A DNA stretch of 64,000 bases. It comes from an uncultured Alteromonadaceae bacterium (GTDB taxonomy: Bacteria; Pseudomonadota; Gammaproteobacteria; Enterobacterales; Alteromonadaceae). The position numbers and the translations under genes are program-made. The stretch lies in the NCBI GenBank assembly GCA_947494925.1, contig CANLWS010000007.1:186001-250000 (forward strand), in the 5' to 3' direction. This document shows, piece by piece, positions 16,485 to 26,440 of the stretch (position 1 is its first letter; each line of letters begins with the position of its first letter). Under the pieces are notes generated by a model. It ran no database searches and was not told the origin of the DNA. It saw nothing but the letters and a program-made list of their open reading frames with translations.

Positions 16485-18086
16485 TTATACAGCAACATCA
16501 AATTGATTCATCGTATTGTCCTTTCCTGATGCTTTGAGCGCCTGTTCACCACTAAAGTATTCTTTGTGATCATCACCCAGGTTGGAGCCGGCCATCGCCT
16601 GGTGCTTAACGCAGGCTAAACCTTCACGAATTTCCTTACGCTGTACACCTTTAACATAAGCAAGCATGGCTTCGTCACCAAAGTACCCTTTAGCCAAGTT
16701 GTCTGTTGATAATGCCGCGGTGTGATAAGTAGGCAAGGTAATTAAGTGATGGAAAATACCTGCTTCTCTTGCTGCATCAGACTGGAAAGTACGGATTTTT
16801 TCGTCAGCTTCAGCGGCCAATTGAGAATCGTCATACTTGGCTGACATCAGCGCTTCGCGGTCATAATCAGACAGGTCTTTACCTGCTTCCTTCCAGGCAT
16901 CAAATACTTGTTGGCGGAAATTCAGTGTCCAGTTAAAGGACGGTGAATTGTTATACACCAGTTTGGCATTAGGTACGTGTTCACGAATAGCGGATACCAT
17001 GTCGCCAATCTGTTTTACATGTGGTTTTTCAGTTTCGATCCACAGTAAGTCAGCGCCATTTTGCAAGGAAGTTACGCAGTCCAGAACCACTCGGTCTACT
17101 CCGGTATTCTCTTTAAATTTATAAAGGCCGTTTGGAAGTCTGACAGGTTTGACATATTGGTCGCCCTGCTTAAGAACCATTTCACCTTGTTTTAAATCGG
17201 CGATGGAATTGACCGGGTGGGTTTCGAGAAACGCATTGTATTGCGAAGCCAAATCACCTTCAGTATTTGATACTGGTATCTTTTGTGTCAGGCCTGCACC
17301 CAACGAGTCTGTGCGCGCAACAATAACACCATCATCTACTCCTAACTCAAGGAACGCATATCTGACAGCATTGATTTTAGCCAGAAAATCTTCGTGTGGC
17401 ACTGTGACCTTACCATCCTGATGCCCGCATTGTTTGGCGTCAGAAACCTGATTTTCAATTTGAATGCAGCACGCGCCAGCCTCGATCATTTTTTTTGCCA
17501 ATAGATAGGTTGCTTCTTCGTTTCCAAAGCCTGCATCAATATCAGCAACTATTGGTACAACATGAGTTTCATAGTTGTCTATTTGAGATTGAATTTCAGT
17601 GGTGTCCTGACCCGCTGCTTTAGCAGCATCCAGTTGCTTGAACAAATCACCAAGTTCGCGGGCATCAGCTTGTCTCAAGAAAGTATAAAGTTCCTCTATC
17701 AGCGCTGGAACTGACGTTTTTTCATGCATTGATTGATCTGGAAGCGGTCCGAATTCAGAGCGCAACGCAGCCACCATCCAGCCTGATAAGTAGAGGTAGC
17801 TCTTGCTAGTTGTTCCCTGGTGTTTCTTTACGGACAGCATTTTTTGCTGACCGATGAATCCGTGCCAACAACCCAACGACTGAGTATATTGACTTGAGTC
17901 AGCATCATATTCTTCCATATCTTTGCGCATTATTGCCGCTGTATATTTGGCGATGTCGAGTCCAGTTTTAAACCGGTTCTGTGCTTTCATGCGAGCTGCA
18001 TATTCAGGCGATATTGCATTCCAACTGCTACCTTGCTTTGCACATAAATCTGAAATGGCTTTGAGGTCGGTTTGATACTGTGACAT
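16485..18086 (-). CDS. aceA: Isocitrate lyase, long isoform (533 aa)
   Basis: It cleaves isocitrate to succinate and glyoxylate, the first step of the glyoxylate shunt. The active-site signature is KQCGHQDGKVTVP; the family motif KKCGH appears here as KQCGH, as in the long (about 530 aa) isoform of pseudomonads and relatives. VPIVADIDAGFGNEEA and WIETEKPH are further conserved blocks. I chose the ATG at 18086 because GAAGGA lies eight bases upstream. A TTG five codons earlier overlaps that ribosome-binding site and is unlikely. CheV is divergent across a 278-nt AT-rich gap. Confidence 0.95.
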   Translation of the reverse strand: MSQYQTDLKAISDLCAKQGSSWNAISPEYAARMKAQNRFKTGLDIAKYTAAIMRKDMEEYDADSSQYTQSLGCWHGFIGQQKMLSVKKHQGTTSKSYLYLSGWMVAALRSEFGPLPDQSMHEKTSVPALIEELYTFLRQADARELGDLFKQLDAAKAAGQDTTEIQSQIDNYETHVVPIVADIDAGFGNEEATYLLAKKMIEAGACCIQIENQVSDAKQCGHQDGKVTVPHEDFLAKINAVRYAFLELGVDDGVIVARTDSLGAGLTQKIPVSNTEGDLASQYNAFLETHPVNSIADLKQGEMVLKQGDQYVKPVRLPNGLYKFKENTGVDRVVLDCVTSLQNGADLLWIETEKPHVKQIGDMVSAIREHVPNAKLVYNNSPSFNWTLNFRQQVFDAWKEAGKDLSDYDREALMSAKYDDSQLAAEADEKIRTFQSDAAREAGIFHHLITLPTYHTAALSTDNLAKGYFGDEAMLAYVKGVQRKEIREGLACVKHQAMAGSNLGDDHKEYFSGEQALKASGKDNTMNQFDVAV

Positions 18087-18364
18087 AAGGGTATCCTTCA
18101 ATTTGTAGAGTGAATCAGAGGCACTATATTTTTAATCTTGTGTGCCGACTTGGAGCCATCCTACGATTTGATGTTTAATAATAGAAATATATTAATTGGA
18201 TTTCCGTCATTCATATGATGAATGTGACTGGTCAAATATTGACGTAATATTTAGACTTTTTGTTATGTTTGAGTAACTTGGTAACGAATATGTGTTAATT
18301 AATTTGGCCAAATGCCGATAAATGAAGCTATTATTTCTTATACGAATTATTAAGAACGTAAAAT

Positions 18365-19321
18365 ATGTCTGAAATTCTTGCCTCAGTTGATCAACGGACA
18401 CAACTCGTCGGAGAAAACCGTCTTGAGTTATTGATGTTCAAACTGGGTACCCGACATACTTTTGCTATCAATGTTTTTAAAGTCAAAGAAGTCATAACGG
18501 TTCCACGCTTAAATCAAATGCCGGGGGCGCATCATAATATGCGTGGTGTGACAAACTACCGCGGGACTTCCATCCCGATTATTGATTTAAGACAAGCTAT
18601 TAAGATGCCTGCCAATAAAGCTCCTGAGCAGGGAGAAAACGTCATCATTACTGAATATAACCGCAGTGTTCAAGGCTTCCTTATTGGCGAAGTAATGAAC
18701 ATCGTGAATACCTCGTGGAGCAATATTCAACCACCTCCCAGTTCTATCGGAAAACAAAATTACCTCACAGCAATCACACAAATTGAAGTGGAGGGTAAAA
18801 CCGAATTAGTAGAAATTATTGATGTGGAAAAAGTTCTGGCGGAGATAGTTGAGTATGATACTCAGATCTCAGAGGAAGTCCTCGACCAAGAGGTTACCGC
18901 TCATCTGGTGGGTAAAAGTATTCTGGTTGTAGACGATTCTGCAACGGCTAGATGGCAGGTAAGGGATACATTAAAGCAGCTTGGTATCAATATCATTGAG
19001 GAAAAGGATGGATTAAAAGCGCTCAAGCTTCTGCAGAAATGGGCGGATGAAGGTAAAACAGTGACCGATGAAATATTAATGATGTTCACAGATGCTGAAA
19101 TGCCGGAGATGGACGGTTATCGTTTAACCGCTGAAGTTCGCTCAGACCCAAGAATGAGCAATCTATTTATAGCGTTAAATACTTCTCTCAGTGGAAGCTT
19201 CAATGAAGCCATGGTTGAAAAAGTAGGCTGCAACCGATTCATTTCAAAATTTCAACCCGATTTACTGGTTGATGTTGTTCAGCAGAGAATGAGAGAAATA
19301 CTTGAGCAAGAAAAGCGCTAA
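18365..19321 (+). CDS. cheV: Chemotaxis coupling protein CheV (318 aa)
   Basis: The CheW-like domain (about residues 15-165, with GVTNYRGTSIPIIDLR) is joined to a response-regulator receiver domain (about residues 180-315). Receiver features are LVVDDS, the phospho-acceptor Asp in MMFTDAEMPEMDG, Thr in LNTS and Lys in ISKFQPD. It links chemoreceptors to CheA, with phosphorylation adjusting coupling. It appears monocistronic. The rest of the chemotaxis operon is not here. Confidence 0.95.
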   Translation: MSEILASVDQRTQLVGENRLELLMFKLGTRHTFAINVFKVKEVITVPRLNQMPGAHHNMRGVTNYRGTSIPIIDLRQAIKMPANKAPEQGENVIITEYNRSVQGFLIGEVMNIVNTSWSNIQPPPSSIGKQNYLTAITQIEVEGKTELVEIIDVEKVLAEIVEYDTQISEEVLDQEVTAHLVGKSILVVDDSATARWQVRDTLKQLGINIIEEKDGLKALKLLQKWADEGKTVTDEILMMFTDAEMPEMDGYRLTAEVRSDPRMSNLFIALNTSLSGSFNEAMVEKVGCNRFISKFQPDLLVDVVQQRMREILEQEKR

Positions 19322-19364
19322 GCAATAGTAGTATTAAAATCATTAAAATTCCCCGCTGACTAAA

Positions 19365-19392
19365 TGGTCTACATCTGTTACATTCCCCTAAC
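19365..19392 (+). promoter_or_regulatory. Possible degenerate Pho box upstream of phoA
   Basis: TGGTCT, TGTTAC and CCTAAC occur at 19365, 19376 and 19387, an exact 11-bp repeat as expected for PhoB half-sites. The individual matches to CTGTCAT are weak, so this rests mainly on period and position upstream of an alkaline phosphatase gene. Confidence 0.3.
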
Positions 19393-19497
19393 TTTTTTAA
19401 ACGACCAATAGCGTTTTTACAATTCCGGAAGTGAACTTAAATTAGGTTCTTAATTCTTATTAAAAACTGTTCGCTTCTCGATTTTGAAGGATTTACT

Positions 19498-20787
19498 ATG
19501 AAGTATCTGGCAAGCCTAGTCATATTGTGTTCTCTCCAAGCCGTATGGGCTAACGACCACCCTAAAAACATCATCATGGTGGTGGGCGATGGCATGGGAC
19601 CTGCCTTTACCACTGCTTATCGCTATTATGCCGATGACAACACATCGCCTCTGATTGACAAAACGGTCTTCGATCGAAACTTTGTAGGCATGGCGAGCAC
19701 TTACCCGGCAAGAGTTAGTGGTTATGTAACTGATTCTGCGGCCGGCGCTACTGCTTTGTCCAGCGCAACAAAAACTTACAATGGCGCGATAGCAAAAGAC
19801 GTGGAAAAGAGAAACACGTTAACCGTACTAGAACATGCCAGAAAACAAGGTAAGAAAACAGGCGTTGCTGTTACATCGCAAATTAACCATGCCACTCCAG
19901 CATCTTTCGCTGCCCACAACGAATCCAGAAGAAATTACAACGAAATAGCCGATAGTTACTTTGACGACAAAGTAGAAAATCAATTTGTGCTGGACGTAAT
20001 GCTTGGTGGTGGCACTGACTATTACATTCGCGAAGACCGAAACCTGGTAAAAGAATTTCAAGATGCCGGGTATCAATACGTTGATAAACTGGCTGATTTG
20101 GGAAGTGTTAAAAAAACCGGCAAATTGTTAGGGTTGTTTGGAAAAACAGGCATGCCTTGGGCACTGGATACACCAAATCAGTCGAGACTTCCTCAGCTTA
20201 CGTCAGCGGCAATACAGCAATTAGAAAATGACAAAGGTTTTTTTCTGTTAGTTGAAGCAAGTCAGGTTGACTGGGCAGGACACGCCAATGATGTAGCCTC
20301 TGCAATGGCAGAAATGCAGGATATGGCAGACACGCTTGAACTGCTGGAGGGATATGTAAAAGGTCACCCAGATACGCTGGTAGTTATTACTGCCGATCAC
20401 AGCACTGGTGGGCTTTCCATTGGGGCCAATGGTGACTATGTGTGGCGTCCTGAATTATTAAAAAACTTTAAGGCGTCACCAGAAATTATCGCTAGGAGGA
20501 TGCCGGCGAGCGATGGCCGGGCTGATTTGGTCGAAGAGTTGACAGGGATCGAGCTAACGGAAGCAGAAAAAAACATTCTGAATGCAGAGCAGAGTACTGA
20601 TACTAAGGATCATTTCAATAATTTGAAAACCATCATTAATGGTCGTACAAACACTGGCTGGACCTCTAGCGGGCATACGGCAGTTGATGTTCAGGTGTTT
20701 GCCATGGGTAAACATAAACAGATGTTTTCTGGTCACATGGATAATACTGAAATTGCCCAGAAAGTATTTGATTTGCTGGGGAAATAA
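19498..20787 (+). CDS. phoA: Alkaline phosphatase (429 aa)
   Basis: This periplasmic or secreted phosphomonoesterase releases phosphate. The signal peptide is at residues 1-18 (cleaved after VWA). Metal and active-site motifs are present: MVVGDGMGP, VTDSAAGATALSSATKT with the nucleophile Ser, the VDWAGHANDV zinc/magnesium segment, VITADHSTGG, and the C-terminal SSGHTAVDV. A weak Pho-box-like repeat lies upstream, consistent with phosphate-starvation control. AAGGA precedes the ATG. It is convergent with the AttH-like gene. Confidence 0.95.
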   Translation: MKYLASLVILCSLQAVWANDHPKNIIMVVGDGMGPAFTTAYRYYADDNTSPLIDKTVFDRNFVGMASTYPARVSGYVTDSAAGATALSSATKTYNGAIAKDVEKRNTLTVLEHARKQGKKTGVAVTSQINHATPASFAAHNESRRNYNEIADSYFDDKVENQFVLDVMLGGGTDYYIREDRNLVKEFQDAGYQYVDKLADLGSVKKTGKLLGLFGKTGMPWALDTPNQSRLPQLTSAAIQQLENDKGFFLLVEASQVDWAGHANDVASAMAEMQDMADTLELLEGYVKGHPDTLVVITADHSTGGLSIGANGDYVWRPELLKNFKASPEIIARRMPASDGRADLVEELTGIELTEAEKNILNAEQSTDTKDHFNNLKTIINGRTNTGWTSSGHTAVDVQVFAMGKHKQMFSGHMDNTEIAQKVFDLLGK

Positions 20788-20810
20788 ATTAATCCTGACA
20801 CAGGTTAATT
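20787..20810. terminator. Weak hairpin between convergent phoA and the attH-like gene
   Basis: AATTAA-T-CCTG pairs with CAGG-TTAATT (10 bp with one bulge, ACA loop) in the 27-nt space between the two stop codons. It is AT-rich and may terminate both transcripts poorly. Confidence 0.4.
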
Positions 20811-20814
20811 ACTT

Positions 20815-21879
20815 TTAGTACCCGGTCAATTCTATAAAACCAACTCCCTTGTGGGTGCCTGATACACTAATGGCGCCCTCATAATACGAAAATATTCCAT
20901 CATTCCATTGTTCGTCTTTAAAGGGAGATATTTCCAATGAAATATCATGATCTAACAATTCAATTTCCCAGTTTAGCGGTAGTGAACGACCAGAGACTTT
21001 TGTCCTTTTTATGATCCTGGCTTTCACTCTATCTTCTCGAATTGAGTATTGTTGCCCGTCGCTATTTATGTATGTGCCCGACCAGAATTCGGGGTGTAGA
21101 TTGTGGCGCATGTTAAACAGCATCAATTTGCCGCCATTTTCCAAATGAATAGAGAACCAATCCCACCCCGAAGTGTTTTTGTCTAAATATTGCGATGACC
21201 ATTCGTGATCAAACCAACCGTGGCCAGAGACCGAAATACGTCTTCCTGCAATTTCTACACTTCCTTCCAGACGGATGAAAGGCTGACTGTAATAATAAGA
21301 GGCCTGTGCTGCGTTTTTCAGTTTAACGCTGTAGCCTCGCTCCCCATGCAAGATAAACCGAGCGTCTGTGCTTAATGAGAGCTCTACCTGAACTTCTCCT
21401 TCCACATCAAACTGTATAGTTGATGGATACATCGCCGACGTACTAGCTTCCCACTTCCAATTGTCTATGTAGGCGGTAAAGGGCGAGGCAATTACACCAG
21501 CATTGCCAATTTTTCCCCGGGCAAAGCGCTCTTCAAACCAACCCTGGTTTTTTGTATGTAGTTTGGCGTGAGCCATATATTGTTGATTGTCTGCCCAAGG
21601 GTTTTCAGGAGAGTTACTCATGAATCGAAATAATGTCCATTGAATGGGGTACTGGTTGCCCTCAGCATCGAACAAGTTTGCTGTCAGGTACCACCATTCA
21701 ACGGGATATTCAGGGTGGCTACTGTGATCGTCAGGGAATTGTATTTGATAACCCGGAGTCACTTTTGCCTGATCTGATGAGCTATCACTTAACCCACCAA
21801 ACAGCTCGGTTTGGGCTGAGTTGTCTGTGCAACCGCTGATAAAAATTCCGATGACTAAGAGTATAGCTAAAGCAGGCAT
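20815..21879 (-). CDS. AttH-like lipocalin-domain lipoprotein (354 aa)
   Basis: A lipoprotein signal with the lipobox ISGC ends at residue 17. The rest matches the CrtC/AttH hydroxyneurosporene-synthase-like fold. Typical parts are HPEYPVEWWYLTANL, HAKLHT and the SGHGWFDHEWSSQ segment followed by GWDWFSIHL. In Agrobacterium AttH accompanies the AttEFG ABC genes implicated in attachment. The biochemical role is unresolved, with envelope lipid or polyketide handling possible. It overlaps the permease gene by 13 nt and is the last gene of that operon. Confidence 0.85.
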   Translation of the reverse strand: MPALAILLVIGIFISGCTDNSAQTELFGGLSDSSSDQAKVTPGYQIQFPDDHSSHPEYPVEWWYLTANLFDAEGNQYPIQWTLFRFMSNSPENPWADNQQYMAHAKLHTKNQGWFEERFARGKIGNAGVIASPFTAYIDNWKWEASTSAMYPSTIQFDVEGEVQVELSLSTDARFILHGERGYSVKLKNAAQASYYYSQPFIRLEGSVEIAGRRISVSGHGWFDHEWSSQYLDKNTSGWDWFSIHLENGGKLMLFNMRHNLHPEFWSGTYINSDGQQYSIREDRVKARIIKRTKVSGRSLPLNWEIELLDHDISLEISPFKDEQWNDGIFSYYEGAISVSGTHKGVGFIELTGY

Positions 21880-24320
21880 TTTATTTCCTGATTTAAACTG
21901 AGTTGGTTATTCTTCAGCATAGGCAATAATGTTCCCACTGCAGTAGTCAACAGACTGAGACCAATTACCCAATATATGACGCTGCTATTTATGATCAGCG
22001 GATAGCTCCATTGGAAGGCTTGTACATTTATCAAATTTATCAGTAACCAGCTTAATAATGTGCCGAATGGGACCGCAAAAAGGCAGACTATGGCGCTCAG
22101 TATGATGTATTGCCCCAGACCAAGAAACAGCAGCGTTAGCTTGGTCACGCCAAAGCTGCGCATCAACGCCCGTTGTTTTTGATTGTCCATGTCAATAATT
22201 AAAATAGAGGTGACCAATGAGAAAACGGCCACTAGTAAGGTGACAATATTCAAGCTTTTGGTGATGGTAAATGTCTGATCGAAGGTTTGCATGGACAACC
22301 CAAGCAACTCTTCGGTTTTGTAAAAATTGAGCTCAAAATCAACTTTGTTCAATTGCGTTTCAAAGGCTTTTAAATGATGAGGAGTATCGCTAAACACGGC
22401 AAACATGCGATTGTCTGCGTCAAGCAGTTTCATTTCAGATGTTGGTAGAAGGAGCTGTTTTTTTGGGTTGCCATAGTCAAAATAGATACCAACCACCTTC
22501 TTCTGAAAGGACTTCTCTCCCACATTAAACCGGATGTTGCTGTTCAGCTTATAGCCGAAGGAATTGGCCAGCTGTTGATTGATCAACACGCCAGTGCCTT
22601 GCTGAAATGAATCCCAGATGTTTCTGCTGACGAAATCAAACGTCATTGCTTGCCGGAAATGTTGGCTATCAGGATAAGAGAATATGTCGATTTGGGTATC
22701 TCTTAAATTCCCCTGAGTTGTATACCTGGGCTCCAATTGAATAGATTGAGCATTCCGCTGCGCCCAATTTACCAATTGAATCGGGCTTTCAGTATAGATG
22801 TAAGCATTAGCATTTAAGCGCTGACTTAACCAACTATCCGTCGCCTGCCGAAAGCTGTCCACCATTAAATTCATACCAATGTTGGTAGCAACTGCAATAA
22901 AAAACGCACAGTAGGCAATTTTACTATGAGAAGAAATACGCAGACTGTCTGCAATGCTCCACCGAATTAACGAATATTTTAGGGGTATCAGTGTATTGAC
23001 CTTGAGCAACAGGAGGGGTAGCGAATAGAGCACGGCAGCACAACCAGAAAATACTAACAATGCGACTATGAGAAAGCTCCAGATCATGCCCTTTGTCGTC
23101 ACAAGCAGCGCACAGGCTGAGAGAGAAAATACAAAAAATAAATTTCGCCAAATTCTGTTTTGATTTGTTATCAGCGACATTGTTCCCGTATTACTCAGGT
23201 TTTGTTTCAATTGCAGAATAGGCAAAGATGATGCGATAAGTGCCCCTATCAAGGCTGTAATAAAGCATTTTACCCACAAACTGAAAAAGGAAAGCTGGTC
23301 AAAATTGATCCTGACGGAATAGAGGCTTTCCAGAGTGCGATACACGGAAGGGGAAAGTAATCCGGCCAATTCGATTCCCAGCAAAATCCCTACAGGCGTC
23401 AGCAGCAGACAAAGCAAACCTACTTCAATTAACATTGCCAGAACGATAGAGTGAATTCTGACACCTAGTTGTCTCAGGATCTTTAAGTTAGCTAATCGTT
23501 TAATAAGGAGTAAGTGCAATGCGTTCATTGCGACAAACATGCACACAACAAACATTAACAGGGCCATCGCTAACAGATTTAGATGAAAACTGTCTGTGAG
23601 CTGAACTGCTTCATTTCCGGAATTCGTGCTTTCCAGTTTTAAATGATTTGGCAGATTCTCTGTTAGCTTGCTAATGTCTTTTCCGTTGACCACAAAAAGC
23701 GCGGTGATTTCTTCTGTATTCAACAATGCCTGAAGCACAGCAATATCTGTTAAAATCTGCCTGCCCATTCCCGAAGCATCCGTGATTTCCATCACTGCAC
23801 TGGTGCCCTCTGCAGTAAAGAAAATTTCATTGTCAGATTGCAGTTTCAACTCCTTTGCATAAGTTGGGTGTACCAACAGGTTTCCTTTTTGCCAGGTATT
23901 AACGAAAAATTGTGCGAGTGCCCCGCTGTCATTTGTCGCTCCAGCTCGAGATTCAGGAGGAAGCGAGAGCATGGCAAAAGGGTCCATTCCTACAAATCTG
24001 GCTGTTTGTTGTTGGCCATCAGGTGAAGTGAAAAAGGACACTGTTTGACTTAGAACGGGCACAAGATTGATAAATCCTAACCGTCGCAGGCTAGCATAAT
24101 CACTTTTGGTCAATGCATTTCCTGTTTTTGCAACAACTCTATGACGAACACCTGAGAGCAGAGGCTGTGTCGCCTGCTGGTAACTTCGTTTAGCGGTATC
24201 GTTGAGAACCAATACTGCACTTAATCCCGCAACGGCAAAAAGCATTGCCAGGATAACGATAAGGCAACGGTTGAAGTGAACACGATAGCTTCTCAGTAAC
24301 AGGTTTAGACTGATTAACAT
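21867..24320 (-). CDS. FtsX/MacB-type ABC permease, AttFG-like (817 aa)
   Basis: This large permease has two FtsX-like modules. There is an N-terminal TM, a large periplasmic domain, three TMs with LLLIKRLANLKILRQLG near residues 270-287, then a second set ending with QRALMRSFGVTKLTLLFLGL and two final TMs. This architecture is shared by mechanotransmission-type ABC systems that move lipids or lipoproteins rather than small solutes. It overlaps the ATPase gene by 7 nt and the AttH-like gene by 13 nt. It may correspond to AttF and AttG combined in one chain. Confidence 0.88.
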   Translation of the reverse strand: MLISLNLLLRSYRVHFNRCLIVILAMLFAVAGLSAVLVLNDTAKRSYQQATQPLLSGVRHRVVAKTGNALTKSDYASLRRLGFINLVPVLSQTVSFFTSPDGQQQTARFVGMDPFAMLSLPPESRAGATNDSGALAQFFVNTWQKGNLLVHPTYAKELKLQSDNEIFFTAEGTSAVMEITDASGMGRQILTDIAVLQALLNTEEITALFVVNGKDISKLTENLPNHLKLESTNSGNEAVQLTDSFHLNLLAMALLMFVVCMFVAMNALHLLLIKRLANLKILRQLGVRIHSIVLAMLIEVGLLCLLLTPVGILLGIELAGLLSPSVYRTLESLYSVRINFDQLSFFSLWVKCFITALIGALIASSLPILQLKQNLSNTGTMSLITNQNRIWRNLFFVFSLSACALLVTTKGMIWSFLIVALLVFSGCAAVLYSLPLLLLKVNTLIPLKYSLIRWSIADSLRISSHSKIAYCAFFIAVATNIGMNLMVDSFRQATDSWLSQRLNANAYIYTESPIQLVNWAQRNAQSIQLEPRYTTQGNLRDTQIDIFSYPDSQHFRQAMTFDFVSRNIWDSFQQGTGVLINQQLANSFGYKLNSNIRFNVGEKSFQKKVVGIYFDYGNPKKQLLLPTSEMKLLDADNRMFAVFSDTPHHLKAFETQLNKVDFELNFYKTEELLGLSMQTFDQTFTITKSLNIVTLLVAVFSLVTSILIIDMDNQKQRALMRSFGVTKLTLLFLGLGQYIILSAIVCLFAVPFGTLLSWLLINLINVQAFQWSYPLIINSSVIYWVIGLSLLTTAVGTLLPMLKNNQLSLNQEIKCLL

Positions 24321-24979
24321 GGAGGCTCAGACATTTTCCCATTGACCAACTGAAAATGTTTATCCGCTCTAGCGGCAAGACTTAGGCTGTGGGTAACCAA
24401 GATCAGCGACGTCTGATGAAGCTCGCACATTGAATATAGTAAATCTGCAACCTGCTTGCTATTTTTGTCATCAAGGTTGCCTGTGGGTTCGTCAGCTAAC
24501 AACAAAAGCGGCCTGTGGGCGAGGGAACGCGCAATAGCCACCCTCTGTTGTTCGCCTCCCGATAATTGTCCAGGCAGATGTCTATTCAACTCATGGATAC
24601 CCAAATACTTCATGAGTTCATCAATGTAAGCCTCATCCAGTTTTCGATTTAATCTTGCCGTTAGCGTCACGTTTTCGTATACCGATAGGCAATCAATCAG
24701 ATTATATTGCTGAAAGACGATACCAATATCACGTTGACGATACTGATCAGCTTTGGATTCAGAAAAGCGGGTTAAATCTTGGTTGTTTACCAGCACAGAA
24801 CCCGAGTCAGGGCTATCAAGGCTGGCTAAAATATTAAGAAGGGTTGATTTACCGCAGCCGGATTCACCAGTAATTGCTGCACTCTGACCTCTGGAAACTG
24901 ATAAGGATAGTTCCTCAAGAACGGTTTTCTTATGGCCTCCATCAATAAAGGATTTGTTCAAATTACGAATATCAATCAT
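24314..24979 (-). CDS. ABC transporter ATP-binding protein, LolD/MacB type (221 aa)
   Basis: The ATPase subunit of the operon. Walker A is [11 protein letters not shown] (near residues 37-47), the Q-loop is in [11 protein letters not shown], the signature is [14 protein letters not shown], Walker B is LLLADEPTG, and the switch His is in LVTHS. The size and motifs match the LolD/MacB/FtsE class that pairs with FtsX-like permeases. It is the first gene of the three-gene AttE-like operon (ATPase, permease, AttH-like lipoprotein). Confidence 0.93.
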   Translation of the reverse strand: MIDIRNLNKSFIDGGHKKTVLEELSLSVSRGQSAAITGESGCGKSTLLNILASLDSPDSGSVLVNNQDLTRFSESKADQYRQRDIGIVFQQYNLIDCLSVYENVTLTARLNRKLDEAYIDELMKYLGIHELNRHLPGQLSGGEQQRVAIARSLAHRPLLLLADEPTGNLDDKNSKQVADLLYSMCELHQTSLILVTHSLSLAARADKHFQLVNGKMSEPPC

Positions 24980-25047
24980 AGCCCAGCATGATCCTGAATG
25001 GTTATTAACCTTGTACGCGGGCTAGTTGAAATAGATTGAAATTAGAT

Positions 25048-25776
25048 TCAGCCTTCGCCAGCTATAAAATTATCCAACTCTTCTCCGGTCAATTTCGATA
25101 TTTGTGCAAACAAATACCACAGCGCGGCAATCAACATGATCATACTTGGAATGACAATGACCGGGTAACTTAATGCCGTCATACGACCTAGCTCTTCGGT
25201 ATATTCTGTTGAGCCGGGCGGGCTGACCAAAATAACCTTGGCGAGAATATAGTTGAGCGCAGAAGATAGAAAAAATGAACCCGCAACAATGTATGAACTC
25301 ACAGCGACTTTAGCTTCAAACTCTTTGGTTTTGCCTTTTTCTTCCAATGAGGCATTAAGCGCATCCCAATTGACCAGCTGATCGTTAAGAATAAAGATTT
25401 TCACCAGCGGTTTACTAGTACGTTGAGTAAAAATCACAGCGATGCCGATAATTGCCGGAATTGTGGCTTCTTTAATGGCTATATACTCTGCTGGCAGCTC
25501 CAATAAGCTGATGCCACCAGTCAGAATGACACTTATTATGCCTAGTACGGAAAATGCGTTTACTTTGCCAGAACGTTTGAGGTCATAGAGGCCGTAGCCT
25601 ATGGGAAAGGCTAATGCAGCAACGATACTCCAGGCAGGTCCCAACCAGTCATCACCCGCAAGATTGGTCATGATCAGGACCGGTATGACTATATTGAATG
25701 CCAGGTTACCAAAGAATCCACCATTTGCAGGTTGATTCTTTGCAGGTTCAGCCGATTTGTTGTTTTGCTCAGTCAT
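25048..25776 (-). CDS. VC0807-family inner-membrane protein (242 aa)
   Basis: This polytopic membrane protein has about six hydrophobic segments. It resembles the VC0807 family of Vibrio and relatives, with no assigned reaction. The N-terminal 20 residues are hydrophilic (Asn/Ala/Gln rich). The middle holds a cytoplasmic loop with LVNWDALNASLEEKGK. It is downstream of the rhomboid gene with an 82-nt gap, and probably the last gene read from the long minus-strand cluster. Confidence 0.65.
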   Translation of the reverse strand: MTEQNNKSAEPAKNQPANGGFFGNLAFNIVIPVLIMTNLAGDDWLGPAWSIVAALAFPIGYGLYDLKRSGKVNAFSVLGIISVILTGGISLLELPAEYIAIKEATIPAIIGIAVIFTQRTSKPLVKIFILNDQLVNWDALNASLEEKGKTKEFEAKVAVSSYIVAGSFFLSSALNYILAKVILVSPPGSTEYTEELGRMTALSYPVIVIPSMIMLIAALWYLFAQISKLTGEELDNFIAGEG

Positions 25777-25858
25777 AAGGTCTCAATCAAAAGATTTACT
25801 GCTATTTTCGAGTATATAAAAAATGTCTCGTCAGCACTACGATCCAGTTGTAACTAAA

Positions 25859-26425
25859 TTACCCAGTCGGTTTTGCCCAGATTCTAGCTGCCACGAGTCC
25901 AGCAATAAAACCGAACAGATGGGATTCCCAGGATACAAACGGTCTGGAAGGTAGTACGCCGAAAATTAGTCCACCATAAAAAAATCCGACTAGCAGGGAT
26001 ATGCCCATTAGCCTTTTGCGACCGCTTAAAAAACCAGCCAGAAGCAAAAAGCCAAAATAGCCATAAACCACACCACTGGCACCAACATGCACTGCGGTTC
26101 TGCCTAACAGCCAGACCAATATTCCGGTAAAAACGATAATCCATAAAGTTGCCGAGATGTATCGCCGCGTACCATATTGGAGCATGAAAAAGCTAAAGAT
26201 ACACAGTGGGATTATGTTGGATATAAAGTGCACAATGCTGCCATGTAAAAATGGGCTGAACATGACACCCGGCAAAGCACCTACTTGGCGGGGTATATTG
26301 CCCAACTCATTCAGCGAACGAGCGGTTAAAATATTTATAAATTCAACGGCACTTAGAACTAAAAACAAAGTTACAACAAACTTAAGTTGCTGGGACAGTG
26401 ACAATGTTCTGGTCGTTATGGGCAT
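25859..26425 (-). CDS. Rhomboid-family intramembrane serine protease (188 aa)
   Basis: There are about six TM segments. The catalytic Ser is in VGASGVVYGY (near residue 116) and the His is in SWESHLFGFIAG (near residue 168). FLHGSIVHFISNIIPL supplies the usual H-x(n)-HxxxN region. It cleaves TM segments of client proteins. Its compact form recalls GlpG-type enzymes more than rhombosortase, although a GlyGly-CTERM-like client exists in this window (41952-43829). It follows the YjfC-like gene by 15 nt, so it appears to belong to the yjf-type cluster. Confidence 0.85.
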   Translation of the reverse strand: MPITTRTLSLSQQLKFVVTLFLVLSAVEFINILTARSLNELGNIPRQVGALPGVMFSPFLHGSIVHFISNIIPLCIFSFFMLQYGTRRYISATLWIIVFTGILVWLLGRTAVHVGASGVVYGYFGFLLLAGFLSGRKRLMGISLLVGFFYGGLIFGVLPSRPFVSWESHLFGFIAGLVAARIWAKPTG

Positions 26426-26440
26426 TATTCAACCTCTCAG

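Noticed and set aside
18087-18101. TTG start five codons upstream of the aceA ATG
   Set aside because: It overlaps the GAAGGA ribosome-binding site that serves the ATG at 18086.
25859-26425. Rhombosortase dedicated to the GlyGly-CTERM protein
   Set aside because: Sequence looks like a general GlpG-type rhomboid; assigned only as rhomboid protease, with the link left as a question.
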